Source: Aulostomus chinensis (lineage: Eukaryota > Chordata > Actinopteri > Syngnathiformes > Aulostomidae). Taken from it: 64,000 nt of DNA. The notes under the pieces were generated by a model. That model did not search any database, was not told where the DNA came from, and was given only the letters and a program-made list of their open reading frames with translations. How positions within the stretch are numbered: position 1 is the stretch's first letter; every line of letters begins with the position of its first letter. Of this stretch, positions 53,940 to 63,591 are shown piece by piece. Both the position numbers and the translations under genes were made by a program. The stretch covers positions 496,001 through 560,000 of the forward strand of contig JBBMOA010000004.1 in NCBI GenBank assembly GCA_037954235.1, in the 5' to 3' direction.

Positions 53940-55800
53940 GTGAAAATATATTTCTACTACAATTCAGTTTTATTGTGTGGCTTTATGATGATAATTTGGG
54001 CAGTATTACTTTAGATTTCCATCAAACTTGGCTTCTGCATTGGTTGTCAAGTGTCTGCATAACCCCAGATCCGAGAGGCAATTTAAAGCGGAAGCTTTTT
54101 TTCAACCTGGGGTCTGTTTTCATATGTCTTTTCATACATGTGAGTGATGGAGAAAGGAATTTTCGAGATAGCTCCAGTATTTAGCCGGGCAGGCAGCCTA
54201 GCAACTCAGCTAACAAAAACTATCAGGCAACTGGTCCCCGCGTCAAAGTTCGCACTTATCGAGACTAACTGAGCCCATCAATGTGGGAAAAAAGCTCGTT
54301 GAGTGTCCTACAACATACTAGAGAGGAGAAATGAACGAAAGTCTCCACATTACCTGGCAATCACTATTTGTTGTGGTCTGTATCTAAATATCGGGACGCT
54401 AGTCTCACGAGATTTACTTTCTAGCGTCTCGAGATTTAGACAAAACAAAGCAGCTGAGGTTCTTGATCAGCTCTTCAGTACTTATGACCTGCTGGTAAGT
54501 TGGTTACACTTCCTGGTGCTTGATAACTATAGTACAGTAGACTGTTTGTTTGAACTGTTATCTCTTTGGGGGACTCTTTTCCTGTAGTATTTGGGTCATT
54601 CTGTGCGAACTCGTGAAATGATCCATCTACAATCACAGAATACAGTAATGGAGAGGTAAATTTTTTTCCTTAGGTTTGGCAGAGGTCTCTGTCAGAAATT
54701 ACATAACAAGCTGTAACTTATGAATGAACAGAATTACTGAAAAACTCTCTCAGGGTCACCTCAAGTATGACACAGATAGAAAGCCTTGATGTCAGCAAAG
54801 TACAAACATGTACCTATGAAGTATGAAATTTATCTAATTTAAAAAATAAAGGATAAATGGTAAAGGAGTAATTTTTTTTTTTTAAATCAAGGATGTTATA
54901 TGTTTGTAGAGAAAAATTTAAAAATCCTTATCTGGAAAATCTCCAGCCAAAATGTGTTAAAAAAAAAAAATTGCCTTTTAGCTGTGACGCTATCTTCAGG
55001 AATTAGTAGGACTAATTAACTTCCAGATGTGAGAGAACTATAGAAATACTGTTCAGTCAAAATTTGTTTGTGGTAAAGTGAAAATGAATTGAAACAGGAA
55101 TTGTTGAAAATGACAGTCAATGTTCAGTCAGTAAATAACTTGGTGTTGTAACCCAAGAGCAGCAAATGCTTCAAGGGTGGGTCGAACCTCCTTTTCTCCA
55201 GGTTTTTAAAATAAACATTACCTGTCAACCACTGGTCAAGGCAGTGATGTAGGTTACAGTGGTGATGCACACACACATCTGCCCTGGTCACACACAAACA
55301 GGTCACTCACAATGACAGCATGGACGACCTGACTATTAGCCAGGGAGATATGAGCATAGAGGATGGGGATTGTGCCTTCCGTATTATTAATCCTTGATTC
55401 AGAAGCATACTGTACAGAATCTGTCAATTGTCGCTCAAGTTGGCACAAACTTCTCCCCAGCTTGATGAGGGTGAGAGAGAAAGACAAGGGCCAAGAGAGC
55501 TGCAGTATCGTCAATAAAGCAGTTAATTAGAAGAACAAAACAGTGTTTTCTGATTGTGTCAAAGTGATTACAGTCTAAAGCACGAAAACAATCCTGCGTG
55601 AATCACTGCTGCATTTAATGTGAATTCAGCCTGAATTGTCCTGAGTGTCCTCTTGTCTGTCTGCTGTGTGTCCACATAGGGCACACAGCAGACAGACAGG
55701 CCTAGGTGAGTTGGTATGTAATGACCTTGTATGTAAAGAAGCATTGTTTTGCTCTGCTGTTTAGCATCAAAAGTGAAAAAAGAATGTTTTCTCACTCAAG
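53940..55800. other. Element B gene 2 introns
   Basis: Apart from the exon at about 54390-54495, nothing coding is supported. Poly-A and poly-T tracts near 54869-54880 and 54957-54970. 55620-55700 contains a short direct repeat with CAGACAGACAG/GCACACAGCAGACAGAC. Confidence 0.45.
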
Positions 55801-55970
55801 GAACAAGTTGACATGCATGTCAGACGTGCTGCTGTTCTTCGTGCTCTCCCTGCATATCTGCGCAAGGATGACTCCAAATACTTGAAGCTGTGGGATGCGA
55901 GTCTGCACATTAAATGTTCAGAAGTTTTAAGAAAAAAGGAGACACTTCCTATCCTGGTTTAACCAAAGCT

Positions 55971-57290
55971 TTTTTGTGTCAGCAAGAAATAAGCAAATCT
56001 GATACTCCTCTGCTCAGATATAATTAGGGCCTGAGCCTGAAGGTACTTCAGGCGAAGACCCTATTATGTTTGCTCGTTTAAGTTCTGCTTGCAAGTTTTG
56101 TATAATACCATAAAAATTTCTGATTAGTTATTGTAGGGTATATAATGGATGAAAATCAGAAAATGAGCAACATATTAATTATCACACTCCAACTATTGAA
56201 TATCATCTGGCTTTATTTCAACATTAAGTGTTGAATATAATCATTCAGTGAATGTTATGGAATTAAGCTGTTTATTTTCATGGTGAGATTGTGCTCCCCT
56301 GTTGTACCAAATTAATACTGTAAGAAGAATTTCACTGCTAGAAAGATGGCACTTGAAAAAAACTGGGCTGTCTCTGCAGAAGAGAGATATTATTTTAAAT
56401 TTTTGCTATGAAAACCTTTTCCAGACTGAACAAATATGTTTCTGTTTTTGTTCACAAGCACTCCCGGATATGTTATTTTTCTGTGTAATTGTTTTGAGCC
56501 TAAAATAATCTGTAAGGTAAAGTAAAACATCTGAAAGTACCACCCCAATCCTGTTTAACTGTTTCAGCCCCTTACAGACTCTTTCACGCAAACATCCAGG
56601 AAATGACATCAGCAAAAGTCAGTGAGGGCTCCGGGTTTAAGGCTTTAGGGGGACGTTGGGATTGGGCCTTAAAGTTTTTTGAACTCCCGTTTTCACACTA
56701 CAGAAACAAGATGGAAACAATGTCTTGTCCTGTTTTTTTCTTTTGCAGCCCTCAGAGAGAAGGGCGGCCAGCTCTCTCTCTTACTTGATCTGACTACACT
56801 CCCTATCTGTGGTTGAGTGCTTCCAAGAGATGGAACAAATAATCTGCATGTGAAAACACTCTTAGAATCTGCCAGATGAGAGGTTTTCGCTAGAAAGTGG
56901 GGAATTCTGAGTTGTGCTGCATGATTTATTATTAAAAAAGAAACACTATCTAAATTCATATATCTGGGTGATCTCATCTTCAAATGACGGGTATTCTCTT
57001 GCTCTTATTTCCTTCCTTTCTTTGGTCACGCTGCATTCACGTTGATGCAATTACTTCACAATAATCCCGGTTGCTATATAAATCAAACAGTGTAAACCAT
57101 AATATGCTGTTTATTCAAGGTATGGCATACAATACAATTATCTTTCTCACAACTTCCTTTTCATTAACAGCATTCCTCAGTCAGTCACAGTCACAATAGT
57201 AACCTGACACATGGTTTGCAAGAAAAGTAGAGAGGGGGCAGTCAGTGTCGGTGAGAGCTGTTCCCATGGATTAGGGGGCGAGGAGACCAG
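55971..57290. other. Element B gene 2 intron, left of the nested Harbinger
   Basis: No coding sequence recognised. Contains hairpin repeat copy 3 (56026-56062) and pyrimidine-rich stretches. Confidence 0.45.
56026..56062. repeat. 37-bp hairpin repeat, copy 3
   Basis: AGGGCCTGAGCCTGAAG / CTTCAGGCGAAGACCCT, opposite orientation to copies at 34647-34683 and 44247-44283. The inner CCTGAAG/CTTCAGG stem is perfect. Confidence 0.75.
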
Positions 57291-59207
57291 GGGCCTCATG
57301 TAACAACGCAGTTTACGTAAGAAAAACTTGCGTACGCCAGGATCGACGCTCACGTTCAGATGCATCAACGTGGAAAGTTCGTCGATTCTTGCGCCGTTTC
57401 ACGCCAACTCCGGAGGTGCTGTAGAACTCGGCGGAAAGCCGATTCTTGCGTTAACTGCACTTTGGTCCATTGGCGACACCCTGTGGTGGTGTTTGGTAAC
57501 TGACATTATTTGATAACTGCACATACATCGGGCACAAAAAAGCCTTACAGCGGGAGAATATTAAAGCGCAATTTGCAGCAATAGCCGGATTCTCTAATGT
57601 CTAATTCTCTAATGACTGCACTCAAATTGCCATGAAAGCGCCGTCCCATGAGGAACACGTTTACGTTCATGATAAGGGTTTCCACTCCATCAATGTGCAG
57701 ATCATCAATGCGCAGAGGCTGGAGGGATGGTCAGAAAAAAGTCAGAATTCTTACTTTAATCTCAGAAGTCTGACTTTTTTCTCAGAATTATTATTTTTTC
57801 TTTAGTGGCCCTCATACTCTTCCGTAAAGAAGGGATTACACGATTCATGAAGCCAGATTAATTTATTTTGTCCACGAAACGTTTCAGAACATTATCAGGC
57901 AGTTCAGGCTCATTGATCCCCGTTAAGTCCTCCTGCGATTGCAGGACCGCCTGTGTGAGGACGGGCTGGCCCGAATGCCACTGGTCCTGGAGGATGACTG
58001 AGCCGGCGGACCGGCTGTCGCGGGAGCTGGCAGGTGTGCTGCACGTTGGCGGCATGGCTGACAGATCAATTTCTATTAAACATATTGATTTACTTAAATG
58101 GCTGATTCTGCGTATTTGTTGCCTTTACATTTGTAACAAAGCATGAGGAAATGTAGCGTAAGAAATGGAGTTGCCACTTACCCTCCAGGCTCTCGGAGTC
58201 AGCGTGGGTGGCGGCGATGATCCCCCTCACAGAGGTGACTCCTGCCTCCCGCTGCTCAAATTCCGTCAGGTGCCCCTCTCCAGTCTGGCCGGCTCTCCTC
58301 CGGAGGGCAGCTGTACGCTGCTTGACCTCCACCTTGAGGTCCTGTTAGTGCCATTTTCCATGTTATTTAAATTTAGATTGAAGCCAATTGATTATTGTAG
58401 TTGTTGCATTTAGTGATGCGCAGTGTTGAATTTAGTCCTACATTAGCTTGCATTGTTTAGGAAGTTAGAATTGCAGACATGCATTAGAAATAGAGAGGAA
58501 ATCTTTCAGAGCGCTAGCAGTGGTGCAAGCTGATGACGTAGTGATGCTCGCGCAGGTTTAGTGAGGAAAACTGTGCTTTGTATCACTTTGATCGTTCAGT
58601 AAAGGAGGCGCCAACACTTTTCTACCGTCATCATAAAACCTCAAACACGTAGCGACTCGTTCTTTCCATCATTAGATGAGGTTCAGATGTATGAACATGA
58701 TGATCAACAACACTGGTGATGAGAAGGGAAGTTCAGCCAATAACGGGTCCCACCACTTTGTTTCATCTCCGCTGGGGTGCGTTGCTCTGAACCCACCTCG
58801 TTCACCCTCTCACTTCTTATCGCGCTCACAACGTTCATTGTTTATACTGACACCACTGGACAGGCTGCCAAACAGAATCTGCTGCCTCTCCTCCACCTCT
58901 CCGACCAGCACCTCCAGCTCGCACGCCGTGAACTTCTTTTTCTTTGATATTGTTTTGTGAGCACCGACAGCGGAGACCCCATTTAAATGAATGTGTATTT
59001 ATAGTGGGCGTAACCGGGGCGGGCCTGGTACTCTGACATCTGCGCTCAATTCCATGCTGATTGGGATGTATCAAGGAAACGTGCATGGATTCTGGCGTTC
59101 ACACATATTGATACATCTGGATTTTTTTGTGCGTACGTAACTTTCGCGATTCTTGCGACCACAAGTTTTTCGTATGATATCCACGCAAGTATTGATACAT
59201 GAGGCCC
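57291..59207 (+). mobile_element. Harbinger-type element, both ends present, CAG target duplication
   Basis: The ends GGGCCTCATGTAACAACGC and ATTGATACATGAGGCCC are inverted repeats with one or two mismatches, flanked by CAG (57288-57290 and 59208-59210). 57540-57660 (+) carries transposase pieces NIKAQFAAIAGFSNDC and IAMKAPSHEE. The minus strand (58960-57860) carries pieces of the second, Myb/SANT-like protein. The transposase core is deleted. Confidence 0.85.
57860..58960 (-). pseudogene. Harbinger Myb/SANT-like protein, broken
   Basis: On the minus strand near 58950-58850: KKKKFTACELEVLVGEVEER and LFGSLSSGVS (Myb-like start). At 58340-58180: EVKQRTAALRRRAGQTGEG, LTEFEQREAGV (C-terminal part of the Myb-like domain and spacer). 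At 58055-57860: SAGSVILQDQWHSGQPVLTQAV and VLKRFVDKIN (tail). Harbinger elements normally encode such a DNA-binding partner divergently from the transposase. Stops and a deletion separate the pieces. Confidence 0.55.
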
Positions 59208-60047
59208 CAGGAGTCCACTGGGGGGTTTGCAGTTAAAACCAAACTAAACTGTAGTTGTCATCACTATTTAGCAATATTTATTTCCTTTTCTTAATCAGCA
59301 TATTCACAATAATCGATTAAAATTAGCAGCAAGAAACAGCTGATCATGGTTGACAGCGCTCATCCCCTTTATTTGTCTCTCTCTCCGCCTCCCTCTCTTT
59401 GTCCATCTTACTCCCTCCTGTCTTACCTGTGCCTTCACCTTGCTGTCTCCTCCTCTCAAATGGAGTTAGAGCTGAAAGATCTTTTTGACAACCTCAAAAT
59501 GCAGCAATGCCGAACAATATTCTGTTTGTCTGTCTGTGTTGATTGATCTCCTCTGCCATTGTTCCGGATGCCATGCAGATTCACACTTTCACACATACAC
59601 ACACACAAACATCCTATAGTTATCAGACTGTCTTCATCGTTGTAAACAATGTCTATGTATTGTGTTGCAATACATGCAGTTGTGGTATGTTAAAGTTTGT
59701 TTGTCCTCTTTCTGTCTCTCTCATCTACAGCCCTCGCAGTTAGATGATCCAGACCTTGATAACACACCGGTTGGCCTCATCTTGATCTGTGCCAATTCAA
59801 CGCATGCCACATTCTTCTGCCCAGACAAGACTGCAGTCGTAATTGAGGGTAACATTGTTCTTGAAATGCCCACATTGGCTGATGCACATGTCATGTTTTT
59901 GCATTGATTTATGCACTACATTTAAGCTATCTGAAAGACTTGGCCAACACCTTTGACTTCACCCAGAAAGTCTTGATGGGGTTGAAGGATGGAAAGTTGA
60001 GGCCCAGGGTGCTGAGCCTTAAGAATGACCTTTTTGCGGTGGAGTAA

Positions 60048-61184
60048 TCACATTTTTGAGCAAGCAAAGTTGACAAAGTTGGTCCTCCACTTGAGGGACA
60101 ATTCATATTCATAGAGACACTCTTGTCATTTTGAGCATACCAGAGAAATCTTTTTTTTATATAAACATCTGAAAAACATTGTTTGTCTTGTTAGTCTGAA
60201 TGAGTGCTTTAAATATTGTCACTTGTATTTTTGATGTCAGCATTTGTGGAATTAAGTGCCGTAGGTAAGTTCAATACATACTTTGAGAGCTGTCAACCAT
60301 ATCAAGCAACACTGTGTATACTGTGTACATGCTTTCATTTGACTGGGATAAATCAGTGATCAGAGGGATTTGTGGCAATATTTTTTGACTGTGTTTAGCA
60401 TCAGAGTGATGTATTGCCTTAACTATGCCATCGTGGTCACCGTGTATAACAGTACACCGTGAAAAGTTGCTTATGCCATAGGTAGCATCTGGACATGCTA
60501 CAGATTTGTTTTATTTCATATTGTATACCTCATAAGTGATTGTTAAGATAATCATTCTGGCCATTTCCCTTGGCTTTTGCACTTTTCCAAGTTTTTAGGA
60601 TGTATAAGGGAAGAATTTTCCAAAACAGTTTATATATTGTTGGTTAATATTTGATGGTTGCTCAATAAAAAGGTGAGTTGCATTTAAATTGTCTGAGTTA
60701 CCAAGTTGTTTACTCAAAACTTTTGTATGTGTATATATAGAGATTTTGAGTTATAGCTTCTTGAAAAAAATTATGTAATCAGTTTTTTAAAAAAAATACT
60801 GAACATCTTACTTTTAGTTATATCAAAGCTAAGATTTTAATTTTAATGAAGTATGTACAACTTTATTTGACTTGAAAATTTCAAGTTAAAGTTATGTAAA
60901 TAATTATGTACAGGTAAGTTAAAGATTTTATTGTGCATTCAATAAAATCATTAAGTTACCATTACTTGTTTTTGTCTGTACTGTGAACAAGAAAAGAATG
61001 AGTGAAATGTACTTGTGTATAAAAGTTTCTTTAACTTGCAAAATTAAGTTACTGTCACTTAAAATGACTAGTATGATATACTTAAACAAGAAATCATCTT
61101 AAACTTAAAAAATAAAGTTTATATTACTCAAAATTTTCTATGTAATCAGTTTCAGCAATTCTTTTGAGTTGCATGAACTTATCA
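60048..61184 (+). other. Element B 3' UTR and subterminal region
   Basis: AT-rich, no ORF supported. AATAAA at 60664-60669. From about 60690 to 61180 the motifs TAAGTT(A), TTGAGTTA and ACTTAAAA recur many times in both orientations, as in subterminal transposase-binding arrays of EnSpm elements (inference). Confidence 0.5.
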
Positions 61185-61196
61185 GGTTTTACAGTG

Positions 61197-61694
61197 GGAG
61201 CTTGAGACATGGCTTTAGATGTGGCGGTAGATAAGTCTGGCTTACCCGGCATATGTAAGGCATGGATTCACCAGCATGGCGTCTTACCCCGGGTGCTCTG
61301 TCCTCTGTTGGTGTACGCGGTGCCCTTGCCAACAGTTGAGATTCTGGAGAGGAAGATTAGCAGCCGCCTCCATAGATGGATGGGCTTTCCACGCAGCCTA
61401 TGCAGTGCAGCGCTATATGGGAAGAATAACAAGCTCCATCTTTCTTCTTCTCTCCTTTCAGCAGCCTTGACGAGTCTCTCACACAAGAGAGGCTTTGGTC
61501 TGTCAGGTCTCCGAGGACTCCAAGGTAGCATCAGCAGGCATTGTGTTGCGAACTGGCAAGAAGTGGAGGGCACAGGATGGTCTGGAGGTAGCTGAGTCTC
61601 GGTTGAGACACAGGGCTCTGGTGGCCACCGTGGCAACGGGTCGAGCTGGGCTGGGAGCATTCCCTCAACCTCGCTACAAGAAGGCACAAGGCAA
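61197..61694 (+). pseudogene. LINE RT C-terminal block, third block
   Basis: Frames read VDKSGLPGICKAWIHQHGVLPRVL, PLLVYAVPLPTVEILERKIS, LHRWMGFPRSLCSAALYGKNNKL, then SSAG/ASAGIVLRTGKKWRAQ and LRHRALVATVATGRAGLGAFP, ending RYKKAQG at the solo LTR. It continues directly the block that stopped at 48279, showing that element B inserted into an older LINE. Confidence 0.8.
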
Positions 61695-62409
61695 TGTAGA
61701 AAATGTATTCATATATTTGCTTTAACTGTAGATTAATCCATACATATATATTTGCTTAAACTGTAGTCAAATTTATACATATATTTACTTAAAATAGAGT
61801 GCAGGAAACACAAGGCAGTGAAGCACAGACCAGATTGTATAAGAGTGGACACAGGTGAAAAGGTCACAACAGGGACTAGCAGGAGTGTAGCTCATGGCTA
61901 GCATCACTCCCTCAAGCTAATCAGGTCAGAACAGAGTCCACAGAATTTCTATGGTAGCATGAAGTAGTGGGAGTCAGAAGAAGATAAGAGCAAGGTCATG
62001 AATCAGGGAAAGAGAGGTTTTGATCTTCACAGCTGCAACAACAAGTCTACGATGGGAACAGATGGTGCTGGCACGCGCTCAGACAGAAGATTCTGCAAAA
62101 TAACACAAGATCAAAAATACACACTTGCACGCAGAAGCGATCACATGAGCACCTCCTTGTAACACATAAAACTGGAGAAGATAGTTAGATCGTTGGATTT
62201 CTTGCCCCAACGCCAGGGACGACGCATCTGCGTATGCTGACTCCAGGATAGGGGAAGATGATCTCCAGAGCTCTGAATTCTTTCCTGTTAATCTGAATAA
62301 ATTCTTTTGAACAAACTAGAAGGTGTCCTCTTCAGATTTTGAACAGCACAATATAGACTCTGTGGGTCCTTCTGATTAATTAATGATGACTTGTTGAAAA
62401 ATTCCTACA
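61695..62409 (+). repeat. Solo LTR (715 bp) with GCAA target duplication
   Basis: Starts TGTAGAAAATG and ends ATTCCTACA, giving TG...CA with inverted TGTAG/CTACA. GCAA flanks both sides (61691-61694, 62410-62413), a 4-bp target duplication. A TATAAG box-like sequence lies near 61836 and AATAAA at 62296-62301. There is no internal region, so it is a product of LTR-LTR recombination. Orientation is from the signals. It interrupts LINE codons (KAQG | KDKRQLVL). Confidence 0.8.
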
Positions 62410-62444
62410 GCAAGGACAAACGTCAGCTAGTCCTGACGGACCTG

Positions 62445-62905
62445 GGGCCTCATGTATCAACGCGGTTTATGCAAGAAAAACTTGCGTACACCAGGATCAA
62501 CGCTCGCATTCAGATGTATCAACGCGAAAAATTCGGCGATTCTTGCGCTGTTTCACGCCAACTCTGGAGGTGCCGTAGAAGTTGACAGAAAGCCGATTCT
62601 TGTGTTAAATGCACTTTGGTCCGTTGCCGACACCCTGTGGCGGTGTTTGGTAACTGACATTGTTTGATAACTGCACATACATCAGGCACAAAAAAGCCTT
62701 CCAGCGGGAGATGGCAGACCGTTCCGGGGTGAGTCAGCCGGGCCATGCCCGGGTGGTGGAACTGATCATCCGCCTCTCCCGCAGGTACATTAAATTCCCT
62801 TACTTTGCAGTTGAACAGGTCAATATTAAAGCGCAATTTGCAGCAATAGCCGGATTCTCTAATGACTGCACTCATGTTGCCATAAAAGCGCTGTCCTTGA
62901 GGTGG
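62445..62905 (+). mobile_element. Harbinger-type element, left end only
   Basis: Starts GGGCCTCATGTATCAACGCGG preceded by CTG. Encodes on the plus strand FQREMADRSGVSQPGHARVVELI, RYIKFPYFAVEQVNIKAQFAAIAGFSNDCTHVAIKA (written here in pieces: MADRSGVSQ, YIKFPYFAVEQ, AGFSNDCTHVAIKA), the N-terminal part of a PIF/Harbinger transposase. Similarity stops near 62905 and the right terminal repeat is absent. Confidence 0.75.
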
Positions 62906-63591
62906 ACAACAAAGTTTTTCATATCATGACTAAAAACACTGAACCCATGTTTTGCTTCTCATTAACTAGAGGGCCCAAGACTGAATGATGATCTAACAAC
63001 GATGATTTTAACCTATATTTTAGCCTGCATGCAATTTTGTTTGTTTGTTTTTTAATTATTATTCTCTCTGGAGAAATAACATCAAATAATTTGAGTTTCT
63101 TTATGTCAGGCCCTGTCTCTGCTGCTAAGTGCAGCCACATGCTCTCTCTCATGGGAAACAACTGGTTGAGAATCCTGTATCATAAATTGAAGTAAATAAG
63201 CAAGTGTCATTGGGTATGCAGTTCTTTTAAAAGTTGGAATTTCACTTCCTTGATGAGGTGTACAGCCATATAGTCTGTTTAGTCTTGGTTTGCACTTTAC
63301 AGAGGAGCAGCAGGTATCAAACAATGATTGCTGGCAGTGTCCCTCCATCGTAACAAGGATATAAAGAATGTCAGAAAAAAGTTCAGAGATGACTCAAGTC
63401 CGGAACCAGACCAGAAGAAGCTTAAAATTACATCTAGATTCTACACAAGATAATAGTCTTCCATTTATTAGAATAACCTGGACACATGAATTTACACAGC
63501 GAAGGAAGAGAGGTGATGTTATGGTCAAATGGCTTAATGTCATTGAGAAAAGCAAATACAAGTGAAATAGCTGAAGTGGGGGCATACAGTA
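62906..63591. other. Unassigned sequence
   Basis: No gene or repeat recognised. Overlapping short ORFs on both strands have no family signal. Confidence 0.4.

Larger units (their letters stand above)
52984..60047 (+). pseudogene. Element B gene 2: SAMD3-like multi-exon protein with PB1-like start
   Basis: Exon a (ATG 52998) encodes a PB1-like fold: FLLHVHIS, IVRKLTL, ESVDELKTMIKEKF, YEDLDFDGQLCSLVDIEELP (acidic OPCA-like cluster); then WPDVFPVPTFSYEVEL. A frameshift near 53410 leads to SFKAYPNDREFSMVAEALV, KHPCLKEPG, KMGNYRTKLSRAGFHEIAVN, NIKRPKRAEVNFLPNFP. Another shift near 53740 is followed by TFALQRKEVINDDLPVGEILERWPAF, ending CAG|GTGAAA at about 53939. Later exons: about 54390-54495 (KAAEVLDQLFSTYDLL, GTAAG donor), 55801 to about 55970 (VRRAAVLRALPAYLRKDD) and 59731-60047 (VVIEGNIVLEMPTLADA, a 1-base shift near 59893, then ALIYALHLSYLKDL, TAA). 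AATAAA at 60664. Function unknown. Confidence 0.65.
48280..61196 (+). mobile_element. Element B: large CACTA/EnSpm-like DNA transposon with two genes
   Basis: Perfect 12-bp terminal inverted repeats CACTGTAAAACC (48280) and GGTTTTACAGTG (ending 61196). Gene 1 (zinc-finger transposase, 50087-52074) is followed by gene 2 (SAMD3-like, 52984-60047), the same pair and order as element A. The 3' subterminal region holds many TAAGTTA/AAGTTA-type motifs. It sits inside LINE coding sequence, and flanking triplets (TTA and GGA) do not match, so the target duplication is lost or the ends are slightly misplaced. A full-length Harbinger (57291-59207) is nested in the last large intron. Size without it is about 11 kb, close to element A. 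Confidence 0.75.
46625..62444 (+). mobile_element. Non-LTR retrotransposon (FMDD-type RT) opened by several nested insertions
   Basis: LINE sequence is present in four blocks on the plus strand, 46625-47404, 47984-48279, 61197-61694 and 62410-62444, which read on from each other in protein order. The interruptions are a Harbinger element (47405-47980), element B (48280-61196) and a solo LTR (61695-62409). A truncated Harbinger starts at 62445. The protein family (RSVPGPSGVPKKVYKHCPG, KGDLVLWLDLANAFGSIPHK, AFMDDLTVTT-like catalytic box) is common in fish genomes; I do not assign it to a clade with confidence. Confidence 0.75.
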
